Below are positions 1 to 5,108 of a DNA stretch of 5,108 nt, in pieces (the first letter of the stretch is position 1; each line of letters starts with the position of its first letter). Origin of the DNA: Clostridiaceae bacterium (lineage in GTDB: Bacteria > Bacillota > Clostridia > UBA1212 > DUPL01); NCBI GenBank assembly GCA_012522035.1, contig JAAYLF010000240.1:1-5108 (forward strand). Direction: 5' to 3'. A model generated the notes under the pieces. The model ran no database searches. It was not told the DNA's origin and was given only the letters and a program-made list of their open reading frames with translations. Both the position numbers and the translations under genes were made by a program.

Positions 1-127
1 GAGAAGAAACAAAGTGACTCTTGACTTGGCCTCTACCGACCTTTTGAAGTACATATACTCAAATTAAATATGGTTCTTATGCTGTTTTTTCTTATTTTTT
101 TGGGGACATTTTCAAATACGGTTGACA
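1..127 (+). mobile_element. Possible right end of an insertion sequence (partial)
   Basis: This stretch lies beyond the operon terminator and does not belong to the minus-strand operon. Its right part (102-127) reads GGGGACATTTTC, a short spacer, then CGGTTGACA. Read from the other strand it begins TGTCAACCG and ends GAAAATGTCCCC. From memory, blocks like this occur at the termini of some insertion sequences, possibly of the IS21 or IS481 type, where the outermost bases are TG...CA. A plus-strand open frame closes at 67 and could be the last codons of an element gene, followed by a T-rich tract (84-101). The opposite end, the transposase body and any target duplication lie outside the window, so family and boundary (here set at 127) are inference. 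An ordinary intergenic region is the alternative. Confidence 0.33.
2..67 (+). CDS. Possible C-terminal tail of a converging gene (partial, unrecognised)
   Basis: An open frame enters from the left edge and runs 21 codons to TAA at 65-67, giving a tail that reads VTLDLASTDLLKYIYSN at its end. It is too short to recognise. It is kept because the other two plus frames close within the first 24 bases and the residue mix looks protein-like. It also ends about 60 bases before the putative element terminus, the expected place for the last gene of an insertion sequence. It could equally be a chance frame. A competing minus-strand frame starts at ATG 54-52 and leaves the window after 18 codons; it has no clear ribosome binding site. 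Confidence 0.25.
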   Translation, partial: RRNKVTLDLASTDLLKYIYSN

Positions 128-139
128 GTGGAGGATTCC

Positions 140-170
140 AAAAAAAACAAGCTGGATAGTTCAATCCAGC
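140..170 (-). terminator. Intrinsic terminator of the minus-strand operon
   Basis: A perfect 7-bp stem, GCTGGAT (151-157) against ATCCAGC (164-170), encloses a 6-base loop. On the minus strand the hairpin is followed by TTG and then eight T residues (147-140), the classic form of a Rho-independent terminator. It starts 23 bases after the stop codon of the metallopeptidase gene, the last gene of the operon. On the plus strand the hairpin is preceded by the A-tract and followed only by a broken T/C stretch, so it should work mainly in the minus direction. Confidence 0.9.
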
Positions 171-193
171 CTGCCTTTATCCTTATTCAAAAT

Positions 194-883
194 CTAATCC
201 CTGCGGTCTCTTGTCAATAAAAGCAGTCTCAAAAGCTGCGCAATTGAAAGCGCCAGTGCGGCAACATATGTCATGGCTGCAGCCCATAAAACCCTTTTGG
301 TTCCGTTTAGCTCAGCCTGGTCTAGAATGCCTCTGTCCAAAGCCTGTATGGCTCTTTTTGATGCATTCAACTCAACAGGCAGTGTAATCAACTGGAATAA
401 TGCAACGGATGCAAACAATACAATTCCAATGGTGACCAATTGTCCAAATCCCATAACCAACCCTATCAGAACCAACGGCCAGGAGATCATCGAACCGATG
501 TTTGCAACAGGAACAAACGCATTACGAACCACGATTGGAGAATAATTGCGGTGATACTGAATGGCGTGCCCCACTTCATGACAGGCAATACCCAGAGCGG
601 CTACACTTGTACTGTTGTACACACCATCCGACAATCTTATAACATTCTCTTTTGGACTATAATGGTCTGTTAGATTGCCTCTGACGTGTTCCACCCTCAC
701 ATCGTATATGCCGTTTTCCCTAAGGATCTTCTCTGCAATTTGCGCTCCCGTATAGCCACTTCTGCTTCTCACCTGTGAATATCGATTGTATGTGGACTGC
801 AGTTTTACTTGTATTATCATTGACGCAACCAAAACAGGAAGCACCAGCACCACATACCAGTAGTCAAAGAAAAAATAAGGCAT
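194..883 (-). CDS. Zinc metallopeptidase, YugP family (membrane)
   Basis: This 229-residue membrane protein is of the neutral zinc metallopeptidase type represented by Bacillus YugP. The HExxH zinc motif is intact (CHEVGHAIQ, H102, E103, H106). The later LPVELNASKRA stretch has E171 as a likely third ligand, a pattern typical of this family. A hydrophobic segment at about 10-26 anchors the N terminus, two or more lie between about 125 and 170, and one at about 195-222 precedes a charged tail. Length is normal for the family. The ATG directly follows the stop of the upstream gene (TAA-ATG), with a strong AGGAGG 7 bases before it, so the start is secure. It is the last operon gene before the terminator. 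Physiological substrates are not established for the family; membrane protein turnover is a guess. Confidence 0.9.
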   Translation of the reverse strand: MPYFFFDYWYVVLVLPVLVASMIIQVKLQSTYNRYSQVRSRSGYTGAQIAEKILRENGIYDVRVEHVRGNLTDHYSPKENVIRLSDGVYNSTSVAALGIACHEVGHAIQYHRNYSPIVVRNAFVPVANIGSMISWPLVLIGLVMGFGQLVTIGIVLFASVALFQLITLPVELNASKRAIQALDRGILDQAELNGTKRVLWAAAMTYVAALALSIAQLLRLLLLTRDRRD

Positions 884-1609
884 TTATACACCTCCTACTT
901 CTTTTGTAATTATCTCAATACATTTGCTTAACATCTCTTCCCTATCTATTACCAGCAGGATTTCATTCTCTTTCTTAAACTTTTCCGAGACTTCACACAT
1001 ATTGTATCTGCATACAATTTTACAATTTGAATCAGGGATGTACACATTGTCATCCACGGTTATTATTGAAAAATATTCACCTTTGTATTCTGCAATAACA
1101 ACCGTATCTGTCTCAACCCTTATCTCAACATCATAAAGACTGTCAAGCAGTCTCGAGACAACCATGTCGGTTGCTTTTGTTTTCTTTTGAAAATCTGTTA
1201 ATACAATCAAAACCAAAATCTCGGTATATGTATATCCGGTCTTCTCTTCATCCAATATATCAGGATTTATATCCTTTATTTGCAAAACCTCATGCAAGGT
1301 AAACCTTCTGTCTGTTGTTTCGGGGGATATAAACATCTCAACTTTATCCAAACTGTATTTCTCCTTGTACCTTAGTATGTCCCTTATCCTGGTTACAATC
1401 AATTTCCGGGGAAAAACAGTTATTTGCCCAGTCCGGGTCACCTTTTTAACAAACCACTCCTTGGGTATAAGTCCTTTTCTTTTCCAGCTGTACAGCTGAC
1501 TGCTTGTAATATGCATGGATCCAAGAAGCTCCAGTTTGGATATAAATTCATCTTTATTTGAATGTATATCCATATAATAAATTTTATCAGAATAAATTTT
1601 ATCTGTCAA
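884..1609 (-). CDS. YhbD-like (DUF4004) protein with MerR-like HTH
   Basis: The protein has up to 241 residues. Its N-terminal part (about 24-80) matches my recollection of the YhbD/DUF4004 family of Firmicutes: SSQLYSWKRKGLIPKEWF at 36-53, then GQITVFPRKLIVTRI at 61-75. This resembles a MerR-type winged helix, so DNA binding is likely, but target and effector are unknown. A second domain (about 125-241) is not one I recognise; it carries C196, C200, C205 and C230. The start is uncertain. The longest reading uses TTG at 1609-1607 and overlaps the rluD-family gene by 11 bases. The ATG at 1573-1571 (residue 13) would lose the duplicated DKIYS-DKIYY peptide and still keep the whole HTH. Neither start has a good Shine-Dalgarno. 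The stop abuts the metallopeptidase ATG, implying translational coupling; regulating that peptidase is only a hypothesis. Confidence 0.82.
   Translation of the reverse strand: MTDKIYSDKIYYMDIHSNKDEFISKLELLGSMHITSSQLYSWKRKGLIPKEWFVKKVTRTGQITVFPRKLIVTRIRDILRYKEKYSLDKVEMFISPETTDRRFTLHEVLQIKDINPDILDEEKTGYTYTEILVLIVLTDFQKKTKATDMVVSRLLDSLYDVEIRVETDTVVIAEYKGEYFSIITVDDNVYIPDSNCKIVCRYNMCEVSEKFKKENEILLVIDREEMLSKCIEIITKEVGGV
891..896 (-). promoter_or_regulatory. Strong ribosome binding site for the metallopeptidase gene
   Basis: On the minus strand AGGAGG sits 7 bases before the ATG at 883-881, inside the last codons of the HTH gene (encoding the GGV C-terminus). It fixes the peptidase start and means that ribosomes finishing the HTH gene stop exactly where the next gene begins. 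Confidence 0.88.
1576..1603. repeat. Tandem 15-base duplication at the rluD/HTH gene junction
   Basis: AATAAATTTTATC occurs at 1576-1588 and again at 1591-1603, identical over 13 bases with a 15-base period. On the minus strand the upstream copy contains the TAA stop of the rluD-family gene (1601-1599). If the HTH gene starts at TTG 1609, the repeat encodes DKIYS-DKIYY, five codons repeated in frame. It probably arose by slippage in an AT-rich junction. Confidence 0.8.
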
Positions 1610-2549
1610 ATCTATTCAAAAGCTCATTAAACTCCCTTGGCAAATCACTACTAAAACTCATCAGCTTCTTCGTCCTAGGATGTACAAACTCCAGCTTGTA
1701 TGCATGTAGTAGCTGTCCAGGCATTCCTCTTGTATCCTTTTTGCCGTATACCGGATCTCCAACCACAGGATATCCGATATATGAAAGATGCACTCTTATC
1801 TGGTGAGTTCTGCCTGTTTCCAATGTGCATTCAAGCAAGGTAAACTCATTGTATCTTTCAATCACCGTATAATAAGTCCTTGCTTCCTTGCCATTTCTCA
1901 CATCCACCGCCATTTTCTTTCTATCAGTCTTGTGCCTGCCTATAGGGGCCTCTATCAGGCCTTTGTTTTCCATAACCTGGCCTTCAACCAAAGCCATGTA
2001 TTTTCTTGTAACCTTTCTCTCCTTAATTTCACTCGACAAAAACAAATGGGACATGTTGTTCTTGGCCACCACCATGAGTCCCGTGGTATCCTTGTCAAGC
2101 CTGTGCACTATACCCGGTCTTATGGTACCTCCAATATCCGACAGATCCTTGCAGTGATACAAAAGAGCATTAACCAAGGTTCCTGAATGATTTCCTGCTG
2201 CAGGATGCACCACCATTCCCCTGGCCTTGTTAACCACCACAATATCTTCATCTTCATAAACAATATCTATGGGTATGTTTTCAGGTTTTGCCTCCAGTTC
2301 CGCAGGCTCCTTGAACTGAACATCGTAAATGTCGTTTTCCTTTACCTTTTCGTTTGCCTTGACGACTTTTCCCTTTCTTGTTACAAGACCATCTTTTATA
2401 AGTTTCTGTACATAACTTCTGCTTATGACAACATAATAGTCTGCCAAATACTCGGTAAGAAAAACATCCAGTCTTTGTCCTTGGTATTCAGCATCTACTA
2501 CCGCTTCAATATATTCCATGTCATCCATGTCTTCACTGTACACCGGCAT
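1599..2549 (-). CDS. rluD: 23S rRNA pseudouridine synthase, RluA/RluD family
   Basis: A 316-residue cytoplasmic enzyme that isomerises uridine to pseudouridine in RNA, most likely large-subunit rRNA. An S4 RNA-binding domain covers about 25-85 (QRLDVFL, then SRSYVQKLIKDGLV). The catalytic domain follows, with the family signature HRLDKDTTGLM (149-159) and catalytic D152, then RTHQIRVHL (247-255) and GDPVYG (264-269). Length is normal for the family and all signatures are intact. It follows lspA with a 17-base overlap, an lspA-rluD pairing also known in Bacillus (ylyB). The first ATG (2549) has GAGG only 3 bases away, rather close. ATG at 2528 or 2519 would also keep the S4 domain; the 2528 start would remove the overlap. 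The exact uridines modified cannot be read from sequence, so the symbol denotes the subfamily. Confidence 0.95.
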   Translation of the reverse strand: MPVYSEDMDDMEYIEAVVDAEYQGQRLDVFLTEYLADYYVVISRSYVQKLIKDGLVTRKGKVVKANEKVKENDIYDVQFKEPAELEAKPENIPIDIVYEDEDIVVVNKARGMVVHPAAGNHSGTLVNALLYHCKDLSDIGGTIRPGIVHRLDKDTTGLMVVAKNNMSHLFLSSEIKERKVTRKYMALVEGQVMENKGLIEAPIGRHKTDRKKMAVDVRNGKEARTYYTVIERYNEFTLLECTLETGRTHQIRVHLSYIGYPVVGDPVYGKKDTRGMPGQLLHAYKLEFVHPRTKKLMSFSSDLPREFNELLNRFDR

Positions 2550-3063
2550 CTTCCTCTTCTGATGATTTTCTGTTTCTTTCCTTCAGCTTCTGAACAAACA
2601 CATATTTGTTGAACAAAGGCTCATTTTCCTTATGTATAAACAACACAAAAATTATCATCAAAATACATCCAACAACTATGCACATGTCCGCCAAATTGAA
2701 TACGGGAAAATCATAGCCAAATATGTCAAACGACAGAAAATCGATCACATAGCCAAGTCTTACCCGGTCAATCAGATTTCCTACAGCCCCTGCAAGAATC
2801 AAGGACAAGGATGTTTTCATAAACAATGACCTGGCCTTAGGCATCAATAATATTATCGCAAGGGATGCAACAGCAGATATTATCGTTAAATAAAATGTTT
2901 CATCAGAAAATATTCCCCAGGCAGCTCCTGTGTTTTTCCAGTATACCAGTTCAAAAAAACCTGGAATCACTTCTATTCCGCTTCCATATGGTATCCTTGA
3001 TGCTACAAGTATCTTGAAAATCTGATCCGCAATAACCAACAGAACGCTAACTACAAAAAACAT
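2533..3063 (-). CDS. lspA: Lipoprotein signal peptidase (signal peptidase II)
   Basis: This inner-membrane aspartyl protease removes the signal peptide from diacylglyceryl-modified prolipoproteins just before the lipidated cysteine. The 176-residue sequence has all conserved blocks: DQIFK (13-17), NTGAAWG (44-50), GNLIDR (95-100), VIDF (106-109) and FNLAD (122-126). D108 and D126 align with the catalytic aspartate pair known from the Pseudomonas structure. Four hydrophobic segments are visible (about 2-20, 57-74, 83-98, 127-143). A charged tail rich in K, R and E (about 145-176) extends somewhat beyond the usual end. The ATG has GGAGG 6 bases upstream. It lies 17 bases after the gene for a lipoprotein that should be one of its substrates and overlaps the rluD-family gene by 17 bases, so both are surely cotranscribed. 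Confidence 0.97.
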   Translation of the reverse strand: MFFVVSVLLVIADQIFKILVASRIPYGSGIEVIPGFFELVYWKNTGAAWGIFSDETFYLTIISAVASLAIILLMPKARSLFMKTSLSLILAGAVGNLIDRVRLGYVIDFLSFDIFGYDFPVFNLADMCIVVGCILMIIFVLFIHKENEPLFNKYVFVQKLKERNRKSSEEEDAGVQ

Positions 3064-3069
3064 CTCATT

Positions 3070-3074
3070 CCTCC
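3070..3074 (-). promoter_or_regulatory. Ribosome binding site for lspA
   Basis: On the minus strand GGAGG lies 6 bases before the lspA ATG (3063-3061), in the 17-base gap after the lipoprotein gene. It selects this ATG over the overlapping out-of-frame ATG at 3068-3066. Confidence 0.85.
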
Positions 3075-3080
3075 ACTTAA

Positions 3081-4682
3081 TTATTCCTCTATAACTCCTT
3101 CGGTAAACAGATGCAAGTTGCCAAAATTGTCTAGCGGACTCCAGAATTTGTACTCTGCATCCCTACCATATATCTTCTCTGAAATCACTATTGCTTCCTG
3201 GGCAATGTAAAGACCCATTACCGGAAGTTCATAATCCAATATACTCTTTATCCTGGTCATGTCATCCAGTATGGAGTCCTTTGCAAACAAACCGGACAGA
3301 AGATCGTCAAGCTCCTCATTCGAATAACCACTCAGATTCATGGCACCGTCTGTTGCAAACAAGGGTTCAATGTCTGGCCAGGAGCCGATATAATAGCTTA
3401 AGAGTGCAAAAGTAAAATTATTGCTCGTTAATGCTGTCTTAAAATCCGTTTCTGTCAGATAGTTGATGGAAACGATTATGCCAGTTTCCTCAACCTGTTT
3501 TTTTATGTTCTCGGCACAAAGACGCATCTGTGTGTCAACGGACAGCACATTGACAGGAATGGTCAACGGATATCTTCTTTGAGTATCCCCCACTTTATAC
3601 CAGTATCCGTCATCCTGCTTGATATAACCTGCCCTTTCAAGGTATTCCACAGCCTTGTTCAAATTCCTGTCGTACATGTGAGAGGATTCCCTTGTGTATC
3701 TGGTTCCTGGCATAACCGGCCATGCAGCCTTTATGCCATTGCCCGACACGCTTGCATTGATTACCTTGTCAAAGTCAATAATGTGCATAAGCGCTTTTCT
3801 AATATTCACATCATTTGCCACATTGTCGTTCCTTAGATTCGGAACAAGACACACATAATTCCTTCCGATATATTTGTACGAGATATATCCTGCCTTGTTC
3901 ATATACCTTGTGACATTCGATCCTGTCAATAACAGCAAATTACAGTTTGACTCATATTTAAGCCTTTCATTGTCAAAAAAGTGAATTTCCACAGTTTCAA
4001 TATACGGCTTTTTACCCCAGTACTTGTCATTTGCCACAAAAACCATCTTGTCTTCTTCCGTAATTGTATGCATGTACATGGAAGTCCCTACAGGTGTCTT
4101 GTCATTCCCTGTGGCCTTTGCAGAAACAATTGGGAATGTAAGCTTTCCCGCAACATACATGTCAGCTTTCTTCAGCTTTATACTGAAGGTATAATTGTCT
4201 ATCAGTATGCATTCCTCAATATTTGCCACATTAGCACTATACAGACTGTCATTCATCAAAAGAAAATCAATGGTATGAACGCAGTCCTCGGCTGTAAAAG
4301 CCTTGTCATCATGCCATACAACATCCTTTCTCAAACTAATTTCCCATGTCATGCCCTTGTCCTGGGTCTTCGCACTTACCGCAAGGCAAGGAAGAGCATT
4401 CTGCTGAAAATCAAGTTTGAAAAGAGGATCGTAAACAAGACTTAAATAGTGCTTGATATCCTCATTATCCGCTACGAGGGGATTTAGGGTTTGAAATTTC
4501 GACACACCCAGTGTAACAGTACAACCTGTTTTAGGTTTTACCTTCAATTCTCCTACTGGAGTGGGTGTCGGCTCAGTTATATTCATCGTGGGTTGGGGTG
4601 TTGTATTGACCTGATCAGAATCCCCACAGCCTGCCAAAACAAGCATGGCAAGAACGACAATTGATACTAAAACCCTTTTCAT
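3081..4682 (-). CDS. ABC transporter solute-binding lipoprotein, family 5 (oligopeptide/nickel type)
   Basis: A 533-residue exported lipoprotein. Residues 1-19 form a signal peptide (MKR, hydrophobic core, lipobox LAGC) with C19 as lipidation site. A Pro/Thr-rich linker at about 27-43 leads into a family 5 extracellular solute-binding domain. Typical landmarks are TLNPLV (65-70), the LR-DVVWHDDKAFTAEDCV stretch (117-135), NIRKALMHIIDFDKV (293-307) and GYSNEELDDLL (452-462). Such proteins capture peptides, nickel or other small solutes for an ABC importer. No permease or ATPase gene is in the window, so the ligand is unknown and the gene may be an orphan receptor. Seven cysteines besides C19 (54, 99, 134, 158, 247, 278, 389) are many for an exported protein. 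The ATG has AAAGGA 6 bases upstream, inside the end of pgeF. LspA, encoded next, should process it. Confidence 0.94.
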   Translation of the reverse strand: MKRVLVSIVVLAMLVLAGCGDSDQVNTTPQPTMNITEPTPTPVGELKVKPKTGCTVTLGVSKFQTLNPLVADNEDIKHYLSLVYDPLFKLDFQQNALPCLAVSAKTQDKGMTWEISLRKDVVWHDDKAFTAEDCVHTIDFLLMNDSLYSANVANIEECILIDNYTFSIKLKKADMYVAGKLTFPIVSAKATGNDKTPVGTSMYMHTITEEDKMVFVANDKYWGKKPYIETVEIHFFDNERLKYESNCNLLLLTGSNVTRYMNKAGYISYKYIGRNYVCLVPNLRNDNVANDVNIRKALMHIIDFDKVINASVSGNGIKAAWPVMPGTRYTRESSHMYDRNLNKAVEYLERAGYIKQDDGYWYKVGDTQRRYPLTIPVNVLSVDTQMRLCAENIKKQVEETGIIVSINYLTETDFKTALTSNNFTFALLSYYIGSWPDIEPLFATDGAMNLSGYSNEELDDLLSGLFAKDSILDDMTRIKSILDYELPVMGLYIAQEAIVISEKIYGRDAEYKFWSPLDNFGNLHLFTEGVIEE

Positions 4683-4685
4683 ATT

Positions 4686-5108
4686 CTATCCTTTCAAACA
4701 GGCCAGCGCAGCCATTGCGCCTTCGCCAGGTATGTTTCTTTTAGTGCTTCTCCGGTGGGAAAAGAACCTGTCTTCATTATGACATGTACACAGGTTCATA
4801 TCCGCAATATTTTCCTCACTTACGCCGTAGTCCAGAAGACTTCGAACAATTACTCCTTTAAGGTCAATATTACTCTCTAAAATGCAGTCAGAATACTCTG
4901 GATATTTGGCTGCAAAAAGAGAGTATACATCATTTTTTACTTCAAAACAACTTTTGCATATGCAAGGACCTATGACAATTTCCATATCTTCTACCTTTGC
5001 ACCGTATAGCTCTTGCATTTTATCAAGCACATTCAAAGCATTGCCATTCAATGTTCCCTTCCAACCGGAATGGGCAAGCCCGATGCTTTTTGTGTTCCTG
5101 TCATGGAA
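4686..5108 (-). CDS. pgeF: Peptidoglycan editing factor PgeF (YfiH/multicopper oxidase-type), C-terminal part
   Basis: The frame is open to the right edge, giving the last 140 codons of a protein that is normally about 250-270 residues long. It starts within FHDRNTKSIGLAHSGWKGT; AHSGWKGT is the family hallmark AHAGWRGT, whose His is a metal ligand. GPCICKSCFEV and CTCHNEDRFFSHRR follow, both diagnostic. The N-terminal half, with the other metal-binding His and Cys, is outside the window. Family members were first described as laccase-like. E. coli YfiH was later shown to prevent wrongly built peptidoglycan precursors (Ser for Ala), and relatives have purine nucleoside activity, so the exact reaction here is open. 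A TTG at 5051 could pass for a start but lies inside the domain. It is the first visible gene of the operon, 3 bases before the lipoprotein gene. Confidence 0.93.
   Translation of the reverse strand, partial: FHDRNTKSIGLAHSGWKGTLNGNALNVLDKMQELYGAKVEDMEIVIGPCICKSCFEVKNDVYSLFAAKYPEYSDCILESNIDLKGVIVRSLLDYGVSEENIADMNLCTCHNEDRFFSHRRSTKRNIPGEGAMAALACLKG
4689..4694 (-). promoter_or_regulatory. Ribosome binding site for the lipoprotein gene
   Basis: On the minus strand AAAGGA sits 6 bases before ATG 4682-4680 and within the last codons of pgeF (LKG-stop). It supports this start, which also gives an ideal signal peptide, and suggests that the two genes are translationally coupled. Confidence 0.75.

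Noticed and set aside
43..63. Small inverted repeat (TTTG-A-AGTA / TACT-CAAA)
   Set aside because: The stem is weak, AT-rich and bulged, with no T-tract directly following on either strand; it is likely chance.
1..193. Riboswitch, small RNA or CRISPR repeat in the left intergenic region
   Set aside because: No conserved riboswitch core or repeated units are visible; only the terminator and the putative element end can be supported.
273..673. Plus-strand frames opposite the zinc metallopeptidase gene
   Set aside because: They mirror the peptidase reading frame, which has an intact HExxH motif and an ideal ribosome binding site.
1788..2612. Plus-strand open frames opposite the rluD-family gene and lspA
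   Set aside because: They are antisense to genes with intact catalytic signatures and show no motifs of their own.
3981..4445. Long plus-strand open frame (154 codons) opposite the solute-binding protein gene
   Set aside because: It lies entirely antisense to a well-supported gene with recognisable family motifs, has no family resemblance, and has low-complexity shadow-like composition.
4686..5051. Treating TTG at 5051 as the start of a short complete gene
   Set aside because: The frame continues to the window edge and the upstream codons encode the AHSGWKGT hallmark, so the gene is simply cut by the window.

Overview
The window reads as a compact, AT-leaning stretch of a Firmicutes genome, most likely class Clostridia. 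The evidence is a lipoprotein signal with a classical lipobox, strong AGGAGG-type ribosome binding sites, the lspA-rluD gene pair also found in bacilli, and a YhbD-type (DUF4004) protein beside a YugP-type zinc peptidase. I cannot name the species from the sequence alone.

Layout: essentially everything lies on the minus strand and is transcribed from right to left. In transcription order it holds: the 3' part of pgeF (peptidoglycan editing factor, cut by the right edge); a family 5 solute-binding lipoprotein; lspA (signal peptidase II); a RluD-family 23S rRNA pseudouridine synthase; a MerR-like HTH protein of the YhbD/DUF4004 type; and a membrane zinc metallopeptidase of the YugP family. The genes abut, overlap by 11-17 bases, or are separated by at most 17 bases. 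Several ribosome binding sites lie inside the end of the preceding gene, so this is very probably one operon. It ends at a clear intrinsic terminator at about 140-170. The operon promoter is outside the window.

The leftmost ~127 bases are different. They carry a short plus-strand open frame ending at 67, a T-rich tract, and then a GGGGACATTTTC...GTTGACA block. That block resembles the terminal sequence of some insertion sequences. I read it, with low confidence, as the right end of a mobile element inserted just beyond the operon terminator.

Functionally the operon mixes envelope maintenance (pgeF, lspA, a lipoprotein that LspA itself should process, a membrane peptidase) with ribosome maturation (rluD). 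This is an ordinary housekeeping neighbourhood. I see no convincing undescribed system. The items most worth a second look are the putative element end, the solute-binding lipoprotein without visible transporter genes, and a 15-base tandem duplication at the rluD/HTH gene junction.
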